Source of the DNA: Paracidovorax avenae ATCC 19860
GTDB lineage: Bacteria; Pseudomonadota; Gammaproteobacteria; Burkholderiales; Burkholderiaceae_C
Assembly (NCBI RefSeq): GCF_000176855.2
Contig: NC_015138.1
Coordinates: 1,178,001 to 1,242,000 of the forward strand
Direction: 5' to 3'
Length of the DNA stretch: 64,000 nt
Part shown: piece after piece, positions 43,893 to 52,445 of the stretch
Layout of the letters: each line of letters opens with the position of its first letter
How positions within the stretch are numbered: position 1 is the first letter of the stretch
Position numbers and translations under genes: made by a program
The notes under the pieces: model-generated
Told to the model about the DNA's origin: nothing
The model's input: the letters and a program-made list of their open reading frames with translations, nothing else
The model's database searches: none

Positions 43893-45146
43893 ATGAACGA
43901 AGTGCATGAGCAAAGCAGCGATGTGTCGCTGGGTGACCTGCTGCTGGAGCTGCTGCGCTTCTATCGGGACTTCGGCCTGCTGCTGGTCCCGATCGCGCTG
44001 GTCGCCGCGCTGGTGGCCGGTGGGCTGGCTCTGCGGAACCCGCTCTACGGCACCACCGCGCTGCTGGAAACGCCGCAGATGTCGCTGGACCAGTGGCGCA
44101 GGCTGCAGCCCATGCTGTCGGACCGCCAGCTGGTGGCGGCCTCGCTGGCCGATGCCTCCGTGCCCGACGGCGTGGCTCCCCGGCTGCAAAGGCTGTTCCA
44201 GCAGCCGCGCTACTGGAGCACGCGGGTGGGCTACCGCAGCACGGTGGGGCGGGACGACATCCGCGAGCAGATCAACATCGATCCCAAGAAAATCGGGGCC
44301 CTGGGGCTGGAGGTCTCGCTCAATGTGCGCGACGAGGCCGCTGCGGCGCAGCAGTTCTCCGTGATCGCATCGCACATCCGCCAGGTCATGCTCTGGGGCG
44401 ACCTGCGCGAATACCTGGACCGGCTGCGGCAGGAGGTGCTGGAGCAGCGCTCGCAATTGCAGATCGAGCAGATCCGCCGGCAGTTCGCCATCGAGCAGGG
44501 CCAGAGGCAGGTGGAGGACATGCAGCGGCTGCTGCAGCAGTATCCGGAATTGCGCCGCAGCGATGTGAACACGGTGGTGTCGGTGGGCGACGGCGGCGGG
44601 CGGTACCTGTCGCCGTTGTCCCAGATCGTGGCGCTGGAATCCACCATGTCCGATGCTCGGTCGCAACTGCGCAAGGGGGTGCGCGAACTGGAGCAACTGG
44701 AGTGGAAGCAACGTTTCCTGGATCGCGTCGATGCGCGCCTGGATGGGCTGGCCTCGGGCAAGGAACTGGCCCGCTGGATGGAGCAGTGCCTGGCCGGCCT
44801 GTTCCCCGCCGATACCGCGGAGAACACGGCGCAGCGGCAGGCCGGCAGCGAGATCCGGATGAACCTGGAGCAGTCGCTCTCCCGGGCCGGGCAGCTGCGC
44901 TACAAGGCTTCGCCGGCGCTGCCGGTTGCACCGCTGCCATCGCGGCGCCCTGCCTTCGTCGCTGCGGCGGTATTCGCCGGTACGCTCCTCGCCCTGTCCA
45001 TGGCATTGGCGAGCTATGTGGCACTGCGCCGTGCGGGCAGGGCGCCGGGGACCTGGTCCGCCCGCCAGGATCCGCTCTTCGCCTGGCTGCCGGAGCGCCT
45101 GCGGCGCAGGCTGCCGGAGGGTGGGGCACGGGGGAGCAACGCATGA
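43893..45146 (+). CDS. Wzz-like polysaccharide copolymerase
   Basis: A 417-residue inner-membrane protein with one helix near residue 28 (FGLLLVPIALVAALVAGGLAL) and one near 360 (AFVAAAVFAGTLLALSMALASYVAL). Between them lies a long periplasmic domain rich in coiled coil (LRQEVLEQRSQLQIEQIRRQFAIEQGQRQVEDMQRLL). This is the PCP1/Wzz architecture that sets chain length of O-antigen or capsule. No tyrosine kinase domain follows. It opens the polysaccharide locus 149 nt after the lasso exporter on the same strand, so readthrough is possible. It is coupled to the epimerase by ATGA. Confidence 0.8.
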   Translation: MNEVHEQSSDVSLGDLLLELLRFYRDFGLLLVPIALVAALVAGGLALRNPLYGTTALLETPQMSLDQWRRLQPMLSDRQLVAASLADASVPDGVAPRLQRLFQQPRYWSTRVGYRSTVGRDDIREQINIDPKKIGALGLEVSLNVRDEAAAAQQFSVIASHIRQVMLWGDLREYLDRLRQEVLEQRSQLQIEQIRRQFAIEQGQRQVEDMQRLLQQYPELRRSDVNTVVSVGDGGGRYLSPLSQIVALESTMSDARSQLRKGVRELEQLEWKQRFLDRVDARLDGLASGKELARWMEQCLAGLFPADTAENTAQRQAGSEIRMNLEQSLSRAGQLRYKASPALPVAPLPSRRPAFVAAAVFAGTLLALSMALASYVALRRAGRAPGTWSARQDPLFAWLPERLRRRLPEGGARGSNA

Positions 45147-46099
45147 GGCGGGTGCTGGTGACCGGCGCGGCCGGCATGATCGGGCGGCGGCTGGTCGCCG
45201 TGCTGCAGCAGCGCGGCGACGCCGTCGCGGGCCTGGACGATCTGTCGAGCGGCATGGCGATGCCTCCGGGGCTGGAGGCTGCAGCAGTGGCGGATGTGCG
45301 CGACACCGCCGCGGTCACGTCGATGCTGCGCGATCTCCGGGCCGATGCGCTGGTGCACCTGGCCGCCGTGCACCACATTCCCACCTGCGAGATGCGGCGC
45401 ATGCACTGCCTGCAGGTGAATGTGGTGGGAACCGAAAGCGTGCTGCAGGCGGCGGGCGAGGCGGATGTGCGGCAGGTGGTGATCGCTTCCAGCGGCGCGG
45501 TGTACGCCTGGGGTTGCGAAGCGCTGGCGGAAGACCACAGCCCCACGGAGGCGCGCGACAACTATGCGCTGTCCAAGCTGTGCAACGAGGGCCAGCTGCG
45601 CCTGTGGTGCGGCCTGGGCGCCGGGCGCCGCGGCCGCGTCGCGCGCCTGTTCAACTGCATCGCGCACGACGATCCGAACGCACACCTGATTCCCGACGTG
45701 CTGGCGCAGATCAACGCCGATCCGTCGGCGGAGCCGCTGCTGCGGCTGGGCAACCTGGAACCGCGCCGGGATTACATGCATGCCGACGAGGCCGCGGCGG
45801 GACTGGCGGCATTGCTCGACGATCCCCGTGCCGACACGGCATTCGATGTGTTCAACCTGTGCTCGGGCGTGGAGCATGCGGTGGGTGAACTGGTGTCGGA
45901 GATCGGCGCGCTCATGGGGCGCACGCCCCGTGTCGAGGTGGATCCGAAGCGCCAGCGTCCCCACGACCGGGCCCACCAGCTGGGCGATCCGGCCAAGGCG
46001 GCGGCGCTGCTGGGCTGGAACACCCGCTGGACCCTGCGCGAGGCGTTGCGGCGCACGCTGGAGCCCGGCAGCGACGGGGCCGCCCGGCCGAGCGTGTGA
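45143..46099 (+). CDS. NAD-dependent nucleotide-sugar epimerase/dehydratase
   Basis: A 318-residue extended SDR: cofactor motif TGAAGMIGRRL at the start, LDDLSSG after beta-2, HLAAVHHIP near residue 72, Ser in VIASSGAVYAWG and the catalytic YALSK near residue 148. The pattern fits UDP-glucose 4-epimerase-like or GDP/dTDP-sugar dehydratase relatives. The C-terminal sugar-binding domain holds RRDYMHADEAA. It would supply one modified nucleotide sugar to the repeat unit. Start by ATGA overlap with the copolymerase. The exact sugar is not inferable. Confidence 0.85.
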   Translation: MRRVLVTGAAGMIGRRLVAVLQQRGDAVAGLDDLSSGMAMPPGLEAAAVADVRDTAAVTSMLRDLRADALVHLAAVHHIPTCEMRRMHCLQVNVVGTESVLQAAGEADVRQVVIASSGAVYAWGCEALAEDHSPTEARDNYALSKLCNEGQLRLWCGLGAGRRGRVARLFNCIAHDDPNAHLIPDVLAQINADPSAEPLLRLGNLEPRRDYMHADEAAAGLAALLDDPRADTAFDVFNLCSGVEHAVGELVSEIGALMGRTPRVEVDPKRQRPHDRAHQLGDPAKAAALLGWNTRWTLREALRRTLEPGSDGAARPSV

Positions 46100-46198
46100 G
46101 CATGCCGGACTCCGTCAACCGTTGCGCTCTGCCATATCCGTCGTGAGACAGGCGGAATGCAGTCGTGCCCGAACCCAGGCGAACCAAGGAGTTCCACG

Positions 46199-46942
46199 TT
46201 GTCCCTGACACCCCTCGAGCGTCTCAAGCTCGCCTACCGGCGTCTTCGGGTGGGAGCCAACCTGCACCGCAATGACGCCCTGGGCGCGCTCTACCGTGCC
46301 TGGGCCTACGTGCATGCCACCCAGCTCGCCGGGGACTATTACGAGTTCGGCGTGTACCGCGGCAACAGTCTGGCCCACTCCTGGCTGTGCTACCGGCACC
46401 AGCGCCAGCGCATGGAGCGCAATGCCGGATTGCCGTTCCGCCATCAGGGGACGGTGCTCGATTTTCTCGCCCGGCCGCCCCGGTTCCATGGCTTCGACAC
46501 CTTCGCGGGCATGCCGGCCAACGACGAAGGGGAGGACACCCTGGCCACGGGCAGCTTTCTGGCGGCGCAGTCCCAGGCCATGGCGCGGTGTAGGGCGGCA
46601 GGCTTGCGTGCCCCGGATCTGGTGCTGGTGCCCGGGCTGTTCTCCGACAATGCCGGAGCCATCGGCAGCACGCAGGCGGCGATCGTGCATCTGGACTGCG
46701 ATCTGTATGCCTCGGCCCGGGACGCCCTCGCGCTGATCGAGCCGCGGCTGGTTCAGGGCAGCGTGCTGCTGTGCGACGACTACGACCTGTTCCAGGCCGA
46801 CCGGCAGCGCGGCGAGCGCCGGGCCCTGCGGGAATGCGCGGAGCGCTCCGGCATCGAGTTTGAGCCGTGGTTCGCCTATGGCGCGGCATCGCGTGCCTTC
46901 CTCTGCCATGTTCCGCAGTCGACGCCGCCTTCCCGCCCATGA
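46199..46942 (+). CDS. TylF/MycF-type methyltransferase
   Basis: A 247-residue class I SAM methyltransferase related to the macrocin O-methyltransferase family (TylF/MycF): YYEFGVYRGNSLAHSWL near residue 40 (SAM site), FHGFDTFAGMP near 97, and the metal-binding acidic pair region AIVHLDCDLYASARDAL with LLCDDYDLF. It probably methylates a sugar hydroxyl in the polysaccharide. The TTG at 46199 has a perfect AAGGAG seven bases upstream; the ATG at 46157 lacks a site at proper spacing, so TTG is the preferred start. Coupled to the flippase by ATGA. Confidence 0.85.
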   Translation: MSLTPLERLKLAYRRLRVGANLHRNDALGALYRAWAYVHATQLAGDYYEFGVYRGNSLAHSWLCYRHQRQRMERNAGLPFRHQGTVLDFLARPPRFHGFDTFAGMPANDEGEDTLATGSFLAAQSQAMARCRAAGLRAPDLVLVPGLFSDNAGAIGSTQAAIVHLDCDLYASARDALALIEPRLVQGSVLLCDDYDLFQADRQRGERRALRECAERSGIEFEPWFAYGAASRAFLCHVPQSTPPSRP

Positions 46943-48285
46943 ACGGTTCTGCCCGGATGCGCGCCGGGTTTCTTGCGGGCGCCGCCCTGTATGCGCTCGG
47001 GCAGGGCTGCACGCTGCTGTTCCAGTGGCTGCTGCTCCGCCAGTTCGGAATGCACGGCTACGGAGTGGTCGGGTTGGCGCACCTCGGGCTGCTGACCGTG
47101 CTGTTCCTGGCCGATCTCGGCTATGCCTCGCTGTTCCTGCGCGAAGACCCGGCTTCGGCGGGCTGGGCGGTTCGGTGGCGCCAGGCGCTCTGGCACCGGC
47201 TGCTGGCCACGCTGGTGCTGGACCTGGCATGGGTGGCGGGCGCCTGGTGGCAGTGGCACGGCCAGGGCGCAGGTTTCGCCTACCTGCTGGCCGTGCTGCC
47301 GGCCACGCTGCTGGGGCTGGTCGGCTATTCCGCTCCCTTGCTCGCGCAAGGGCGGCGGCTGGCCGGGTTCTGCGTGCAGCAGGTGGCGATGCCTGTGGCG
47401 ATCGTGGCCTGGCTGGCATTGCGCGACCAGCCGGGGTGGGAGGGCGGCATGGGCGCCGGCATGGCGGTGAGCCTGGGGTATCTGGTCCAGGCGATCGCCA
47501 ACATGGCTGTGTTCGGAGCGCAGCCAGGCCTGCTGAGGCCGGCGCTGAATGGGGGAGGGCCCATGCTGGGTGCCGCGCTGCGGCTCTCGGCGCTGGGTAT
47601 CACCGGCACGTTGCACGACCGGCTGACGCCCTTCCTGCTCGCTTCAGTGGCGCCCGCATTCCTTCCGGTGTATCTGTTCCTGGGCTACCTGGTCAATGGT
47701 GCGAGCGGTGTTTTCAACCAGTTCAACCGGCTTTTGCTGGCGGATGCCCGCAACGATCCCGCAGCCCGCTGGACGCGCGCGCTGGTGTCGCTGGTGCTGG
47801 GGCTGTCCGCGCTGGGTGCCCAGCTGCTGCTGCTGGCCGTCGCGGCGTGGGGAACCCCTGCGCAGCAGGTCTGGCTGCCCTGGGCGATGCCGGTATTGGC
47901 GGCCGGCGCGGTCGTCCTGTTTTCCGGCGTGCTGTCGGCACAGCTGATCGGACGCCACCGCGAGAGCGCGTTGCTGCGGATCCTGGTGTGCGGTCTGGTG
48001 TGCAGCGCACTGCTGCAGCTGGCCGCGGCCGCCTGGCCTGCGCCGCTGATGCTGCTGTGGGGGCGATTGCTGTGTGTGCTGGGCATCGCCGTCGCGTGCC
48101 TGCGCCTGTGTGGCTTGCGCCTGCGCGCTGGTGGCCATGCGGCGCTGCTGTCGATGCTCCTGGCTGCAGCACCCTGGCTGGGCACTGCCGGGTGGCTCCT
48201 GGCCGCAGCGCTGCTGGTGCCGGCGGCATGGGGCGCCTGGCGCCATCGCAGCCTGCTGCGCCCGGCGGCGGAGGCCGCTGCATGA
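46939..48285 (+). CDS. Wzx-type oligosaccharide flippase
   Basis: A 448-residue membrane protein with about 12 predicted helices across its whole length (ALYALGQGCTLLFQWLLLRQFGMHGYGVVGLAHLGLL is the opening pair). It fits the MATE-like polysaccharide transporter superfamily (Wzx/RfbX), which flips undecaprenyl-linked repeat units across the inner membrane. The length and helix density agree, and its place between modifying enzymes and polymerase genes supports it. Starts inside the methyltransferase stop. Confidence 0.78.
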   Translation: MNGSARMRAGFLAGAALYALGQGCTLLFQWLLLRQFGMHGYGVVGLAHLGLLTVLFLADLGYASLFLREDPASAGWAVRWRQALWHRLLATLVLDLAWVAGAWWQWHGQGAGFAYLLAVLPATLLGLVGYSAPLLAQGRRLAGFCVQQVAMPVAIVAWLALRDQPGWEGGMGAGMAVSLGYLVQAIANMAVFGAQPGLLRPALNGGGPMLGAALRLSALGITGTLHDRLTPFLLASVAPAFLPVYLFLGYLVNGASGVFNQFNRLLLADARNDPAARWTRALVSLVLGLSALGAQLLLLAVAAWGTPAQQVWLPWAMPVLAAGAVVLFSGVLSAQLIGRHRESALLRILVCGLVCSALLQLAAAAWPAPLMLLWGRLLCVLGIAVACLRLCGLRLRAGGHAALLSMLLAAAPWLGTAGWLLAAALLVPAAWGAWRHRSLLRPAAEAAA

Positions 48286-48350
48286 CCTGCACCACCATCA
48301 CCCGTGGCCCTGCAGCCCCACGCTTGGGGATACCATCATGTGCGGCATAG
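48282..48350 (+). CDS. 22-residue coupling ORF between flippase and asparagine synthase
   Basis: An ATG overlapping the flippase stop (ATGA) reads through 22 codons and ends at a TAG 13 nt inside the asparagine synthase gene. The peptide (MTCTTITRGPAAPRLGIPSC...) shows no family. It would carry ribosomes across the otherwise untranslated gap and so couple the two genes. Its existence as an ORF is plain; its use is inference. Confidence 0.35.
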   Translation: MTCTTITRGPAAPRLGIPSCAA

Positions 48351-50179
48351 TCGCGCTGCGCAGCTTCGTTGACGGTGCGCCGCTGCGGGCGCGGGCGGAG
48401 AGCGCGCTCGCAGCGCTGGCCCGGCGGGGCCCGGACGCGCAAGGCCTGCTGTGCCTGGATCTGCCGGCACCGACCGCGCTCGGCCACCGTCGCCTGTCCA
48501 TCCTCGACCTGAGCAGCGCCGCCACCCAGCCCATGCGTTGCCCGGACACCGGCAACGTGGTGGTGTTCAACGGCGAAATCTACAACTTCCTGGAGCTGCG
48601 CGCGGAACTGGAAGGGCTCGGCCACCGGTTCCGTACCGACAGCGACACGGAAGTGATCCTGCACGGCTGGCGCGCCTGGGGGGAGGGATTCTTCCCACGC
48701 TGCAACGGCATGTGGGCGGTGGTGCTGCTGGAGCAGGAGACGGGCGACCTGGTCTATTGCCGCGACCGCCTCGGCGTGAAGCCGCTCTATCTGCACCACG
48801 ACGGGCGGCAACTGGTGCTGGGCAGCGAGATCCGTGCGATCGCCGCCGCGCTGGGCGGACACCCCGCGCCGAATCTGGGGGCGATCTTCGATTTCCTGGT
48901 CGCAGGCCTGTCCGACCACCGCGGCGAGACCTTCTACCAGGGCATCCACCCGGTGCCTCCCGGCTGGCTGTACCGTGTGTCGCCGACAGGGCGCAGCACG
49001 AAGCGCGCCTACCACCGGTGGCCGCATCCCGGGGAAGGGCCGCCGCTCGATGCCGCCACGGTGCGCTCGCTGCTGCAGGATGCCACGCGCCTGCGGCTGC
49101 GCTCCGACGTCCCGAGCGTGACCCTGCTGTCTGGCGGCCTCGACAGTTCCATCCTGACGCGCATCAGCCTGCAGGCGGGTGCTGCGCCGCGCACCTGCTT
49201 CGACGGAGCCTTCACCTACGGGTACAGCGATGCGGCGCACGCCGGCTTCGACGAGGTCGGCGCAGCGGCCGCGTCGATGGCCGAATGGGGCCACGCCGAC
49301 CGCCACCACGTGCACCGCGCGCGTGCACTGCCGGACGTACACGAACTGCAGTCGCTGGTGGAGGCGCAGGAAGAGCCTTTCTGCACCCCATCCATCCTGG
49401 CCAGCTTCCGGATGTACCGGGCGATCCGCGAGGCAGGCTATAAGGTCGTGCTCAATGGCGAGGGCGCGGACGAACTGTTCGGCGGCTACGTGCGGCTGTA
49501 CCTGGCGCTGTCCGCGCGCAGCGCGCTGCGCGGGTTGAAGCTTCCCGCGCTGGCGCGGCTGCTGGCCGGCGGCGCGGTGGATGCGCGGCTGCTGCTCAAC
49601 CGGCTGGCCTGGGATCTTCCGGTCGGGCCGCTCGGCGCACTGCTGCGGCAGCAGCGGCCGAGTGTGGCCAGCATGTCGGCGGCCCTGTGGCATGACCAGG
49701 CGATCCGACTGCAGGCCCTGCAGTCGGATCGCCGCGGCGATGTGCAGGCGCGCCTGCGTGGCGACGTGCTGGCGACCAACCTGCCGATGGTGCTGCGCAT
49801 GACCGACCGCAACAGCATGCATTCCGGCGTGGAGGTGCGGGCGCCCTTCCTGGACTACCGGCTGGTGGAGCGGGCTCTCGCCACGTCCGCGCACCTGCGC
49901 ATGGGTGACTATCACGGCAAGGCGCTGCTGCGGCAGGCCTTCGCCGCCGATGTGCCGCCGCGCATCGTGGGCCAGCGAAAAAGCACGGGTTTCGGCCACG
50001 CCGAGCAGTTCCTGGTGGACCGCATGCCGCTGCAGGAGGTCTTGGCGTCGCTTCCGCAGGGCCTGGGCGATTTTCTCGACCTGCCGCGGCTGCGCCGCGA
50101 GCTGGCCGGTGGGCGCGCCCACAGCACGCTGTGGTTCGCGGTGTCGGTCGCGCTCTGGTACCGGAGCGTGTATGCGTAG
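48338..50179 (+). CDS. asnB: Glutamine-dependent asparagine synthase (polysaccharide cluster)
   Basis: A 613-residue protein with an intact N-terminal glutaminase: MCGIVALRSF (catalytic Cys2), LARRGPDAQG, HRRLSILDLS, VVFNGEIYNFLELR. The synthetase half has TLLSGGLDSSILTR near residue 262 and NGEGADELFGGYVRLY near 373. It makes asparagine or amidates a carboxyl group; in polysaccharide loci such AsnB homologues amidate sugar acids such as uronic acids. It differs from the lasso cyclase at 35665-37587, which has no Cys2. Its product is probably an amidated sugar, not free asparagine, but this is by context only. Confidence 0.88.
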   Translation: MCGIVALRSFVDGAPLRARAESALAALARRGPDAQGLLCLDLPAPTALGHRRLSILDLSSAATQPMRCPDTGNVVVFNGEIYNFLELRAELEGLGHRFRTDSDTEVILHGWRAWGEGFFPRCNGMWAVVLLEQETGDLVYCRDRLGVKPLYLHHDGRQLVLGSEIRAIAAALGGHPAPNLGAIFDFLVAGLSDHRGETFYQGIHPVPPGWLYRVSPTGRSTKRAYHRWPHPGEGPPLDAATVRSLLQDATRLRLRSDVPSVTLLSGGLDSSILTRISLQAGAAPRTCFDGAFTYGYSDAAHAGFDEVGAAAASMAEWGHADRHHVHRARALPDVHELQSLVEAQEEPFCTPSILASFRMYRAIREAGYKVVLNGEGADELFGGYVRLYLALSARSALRGLKLPALARLLAGGAVDARLLLNRLAWDLPVGPLGALLRQQRPSVASMSAALWHDQAIRLQALQSDRRGDVQARLRGDVLATNLPMVLRMTDRNSMHSGVEVRAPFLDYRLVERALATSAHLRMGDYHGKALLRQAFAADVPPRIVGQRKSTGFGHAEQFLVDRMPLQEVLASLPQGLGDFLDLPRLRRELAGGRAHSTLWFAVSVALWYRSVYA

Positions 50180-50200
50180 CCGCCAGGCAGGGAGAAGACC

Positions 50201-51202
50201 ATGATGGCATCGGAGTGGGCGCCGGATGACGGCCGCTGCCGCTGCTGCGGTGCGACATGCGCGCAGCGCTCCGTCTGGCCCGAGGTGTATGCCGGCAGCG
50301 GCCAGGAGCTGCGCCGCTGCGGTTGGTGCGCCGCGGCGTATCTGGCTCCGGATTTCACCGAGGAATCGCTGGCACGGTTCTATGCGGGCGACTACCGAAG
50401 GCTGTTCCCGGCGGAGGTGCCTTGGCGCAGCGAGGAGCGGTTCTTCGCCTGGCGCGGCGACCGTCCCATCGCCCGGCAGCGGCTGGCGCGCATCGCTCCT
50501 GCACTGGTCCACGGCGCACGCCTGTTCGAGGTGGGGTCGGGATTCGGGGCGTTCCTTGGCGCGGCTGCGGCGCAGCGGCCGGATCTGCAGTTGTCGGCCA
50601 GCGAGCCCGACCTGGTGCACCGGGAGCGCCTGCTCGATGGTGCGAAAGTGCGTTTCCTGCCGCGGTGGCAGGCGCTGGCTGGCGGCGAAGCCGATGCCGT
50701 GGTCGCCTTCCACGTGTTGGAGCATCTGCCGGACCCGCGGGCTTTTCTGGAAGACCTGGGGCATATCCTTGCACCGGGAGGGCACGCCTGGATCGAGGTG
50801 CCGGACGTGATGAGCGGCTGGCGTTCGCGCAACTACGTGCATCCTGCGCATCTCAGCTATTTTTCTGCGCCGCTGCTGCGGCGGCTGGCTGTCGCTGCCG
50901 GCCTGGAGGTGGTCCATTGCGGCGCATGGCAGGGTGGCGGGGTGCTGGCGGAAAACCTGTGGGTGCAGTTGCGGCGCCCGGACGCGGGCTGCGCTCCCGT
51001 CCCCATGGAGCCTGCGTCCGCGGAGGAAATCCACCACCTGGACGCGCGCCTGGACAGCGTGCGCTGGGGTGTGCAGGACCGCGTACGGCGACTGCTCAAG
51101 CGTGCGGTCGTGCGCCTGCTCGGCAGCGGGCTGCCCGGCGAACTGCAGCGCTGGAAGAACCGCCGGCGCATGGTGCGAGAGGAGGGCAATGCGGTTTCCT
51201 GA
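50201..51202 (+). CDS. Class I SAM-dependent methyltransferase with N-terminal zinc-type Cys motif
   Basis: A 333-residue protein: N-terminal CRCCGATC and CGWC (about 13 and 40) resemble the zinc-binding segment of sugar C-methyltransferases and related ubiquinone-type enzymes. The SAM pocket is visible as ARLFEVGSGFGAFLGAA near residue 106, with AVVAFHVLEHLPDPRAFL near 170 and APGGHAWIEVPD near 192. The C-terminus is basic and rich in helix. It probably methylates a nucleotide sugar or a sugar in the growing chain. ATG 50201 has GGGAGAAG upstream; its end overlaps the next start by 14 nt. Confidence 0.8.
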   Translation: MMASEWAPDDGRCRCCGATCAQRSVWPEVYAGSGQELRRCGWCAAAYLAPDFTEESLARFYAGDYRRLFPAEVPWRSEERFFAWRGDRPIARQRLARIAPALVHGARLFEVGSGFGAFLGAAAAQRPDLQLSASEPDLVHRERLLDGAKVRFLPRWQALAGGEADAVVAFHVLEHLPDPRAFLEDLGHILAPGGHAWIEVPDVMSGWRSRNYVHPAHLSYFSAPLLRRLAVAAGLEVVHCGAWQGGGVLAENLWVQLRRPDAGCAPVPMEPASAEEIHHLDARLDSVRWGVQDRVRRLLKRAVVRLLGSGLPGELQRWKNRRRMVREEGNAVS

Positions 51203-52445
51203 ATTCCGGCAGGCCTTGCTTGTCCAATACGGCGAAGAAGCCGCCGACACGCGCCACGAGGCCTATTTCCTCGCACGCCGGGGGCGGATGGCCGTGCTGC
51301 GCGCCCTGCTTGCGGCAGTACGCGATGCGTGGCTCTGCGGCCGGTTGCCGGAGCGCCCGGCTCCGCTCGCCGGCTGGGTGGCACTGGCCACGCTGCCGGG
51401 CTCTAATGGTTGGGGGGCGCTGGCGCCGTGCGTGGCCGATCTGGCTCGGCTTGGCATCGCCTGCGCGGTGGTGGTCCATCCGCGCCTGCGCGGGCAGGTC
51501 GCTGGCCAGGTACCCGCGCGGCCGTCCGCCCAGGCCTGGCGGCATGCGCTCGGCGCATGGCGGCTGAGACCGGTGCGGGACGGCGTACTGGTGGCATCGC
51601 CCTGGCTGGTGCGTAGCTGCGTGTTCCGGCAGCGCCTCTGGCGCGGTGCGTGGGAGCGGACATTCGATGCCGGCGCGTGCGGAACGCTGCTGTTGCATAA
51701 CGATTTCGATATGTATGCCGTGGCTGCACAGCGTGCCGCCGGGGCCCGCTGGCGCAGCGTGTGCGTCCAGCATGGCCTGCCCACCGATGAGTTCTTTCCG
51801 GTGCATGCGCAGCGCCATCTGCTGTGGGGGCCGAGCAGCGCCGAGGTGTACTCCCGGCACGGCGTCGCCACGCAAGCGCTGGGTTATGGCCCGGCGCGCA
51901 TGCTTTCTCCTGCCGCCGGGGCGCAGGCGCCCACGGCCCTGTACCTGGTTTCGCAGACCCACACGCCGATCTACGGACGGCCGCTCGCGGAGGATTTCCT
52001 GGCCCTGGCCCGGCACCTCGTCCGGGACCGACCGGGAGGGCTCGCGCTGCAGATCCTGCTGCATCCGGAGGAGGTGCGCCGGGGGCATCCCTACCAGGGA
52101 ACGGAACTGGCCCCGCTGTGCCGGCCGCCTCCGCATGCGGCGCTGGCAGCGGACGGCCCGCCGGCCGTGGTGGCGGGCTTTTGCTCTTCCGCACTGATGG
52201 ACGCGGCGGTCCGCGGCCATTACGTGATCGGCATGGACTGGCCCGCGCCCGGGTCGGCCGATGCCCAGGCGGTGGGGCGCCCCTCGGCGCAGGTGGCGGA
52301 CCCGGGCGCCCTGGGGTTTCTTGTCCGCAACCTGTGCCATGAGGCCGGGGCACGCACCGCTTTCCTGGAGCGGCAGCACCTGTGGCTGCAGCGCAGCTTC
52401 GCCGCCGATCCCGCATGGCCGCGGCGCCTGGGAGGCGAGCCATGA
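51189..52445 (+). CDS. Putative glycosyltransferase-like protein, family not recognised
   Basis: A 418-residue soluble protein. The middle has VCVQHGLPTDEFFPVHAQRHLLWGPSSAEVYSRHGV (about 195-230), a layout seen in GT-B type transferases of capsule and lipopolysaccharide pathways in which the QHG motif is followed by a GPS/ExY motif. The N-terminal part is a Rossmann-like domain (WVALATLPGSNGWGALAPCVADL). No firm family can be named. It is located between a methyltransferase (14-nt overlap) and the polymerase (ATGA), so a role in sugar transfer is likely. Confidence 0.5.
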   Translation: MRFPEFRQALLVQYGEEAADTRHEAYFLARRGRMAVLRALLAAVRDAWLCGRLPERPAPLAGWVALATLPGSNGWGALAPCVADLARLGIACAVVVHPRLRGQVAGQVPARPSAQAWRHALGAWRLRPVRDGVLVASPWLVRSCVFRQRLWRGAWERTFDAGACGTLLLHNDFDMYAVAAQRAAGARWRSVCVQHGLPTDEFFPVHAQRHLLWGPSSAEVYSRHGVATQALGYGPARMLSPAAGAQAPTALYLVSQTHTPIYGRPLAEDFLALARHLVRDRPGGLALQILLHPEEVRRGHPYQGTELAPLCRPPPHAALAADGPPAVVAGFCSSALMDAAVRGHYVIGMDWPAPGSADAQAVGRPSAQVADPGALGFLVRNLCHEAGARTAFLERQHLWLQRSFAADPAWPRRLGGEP

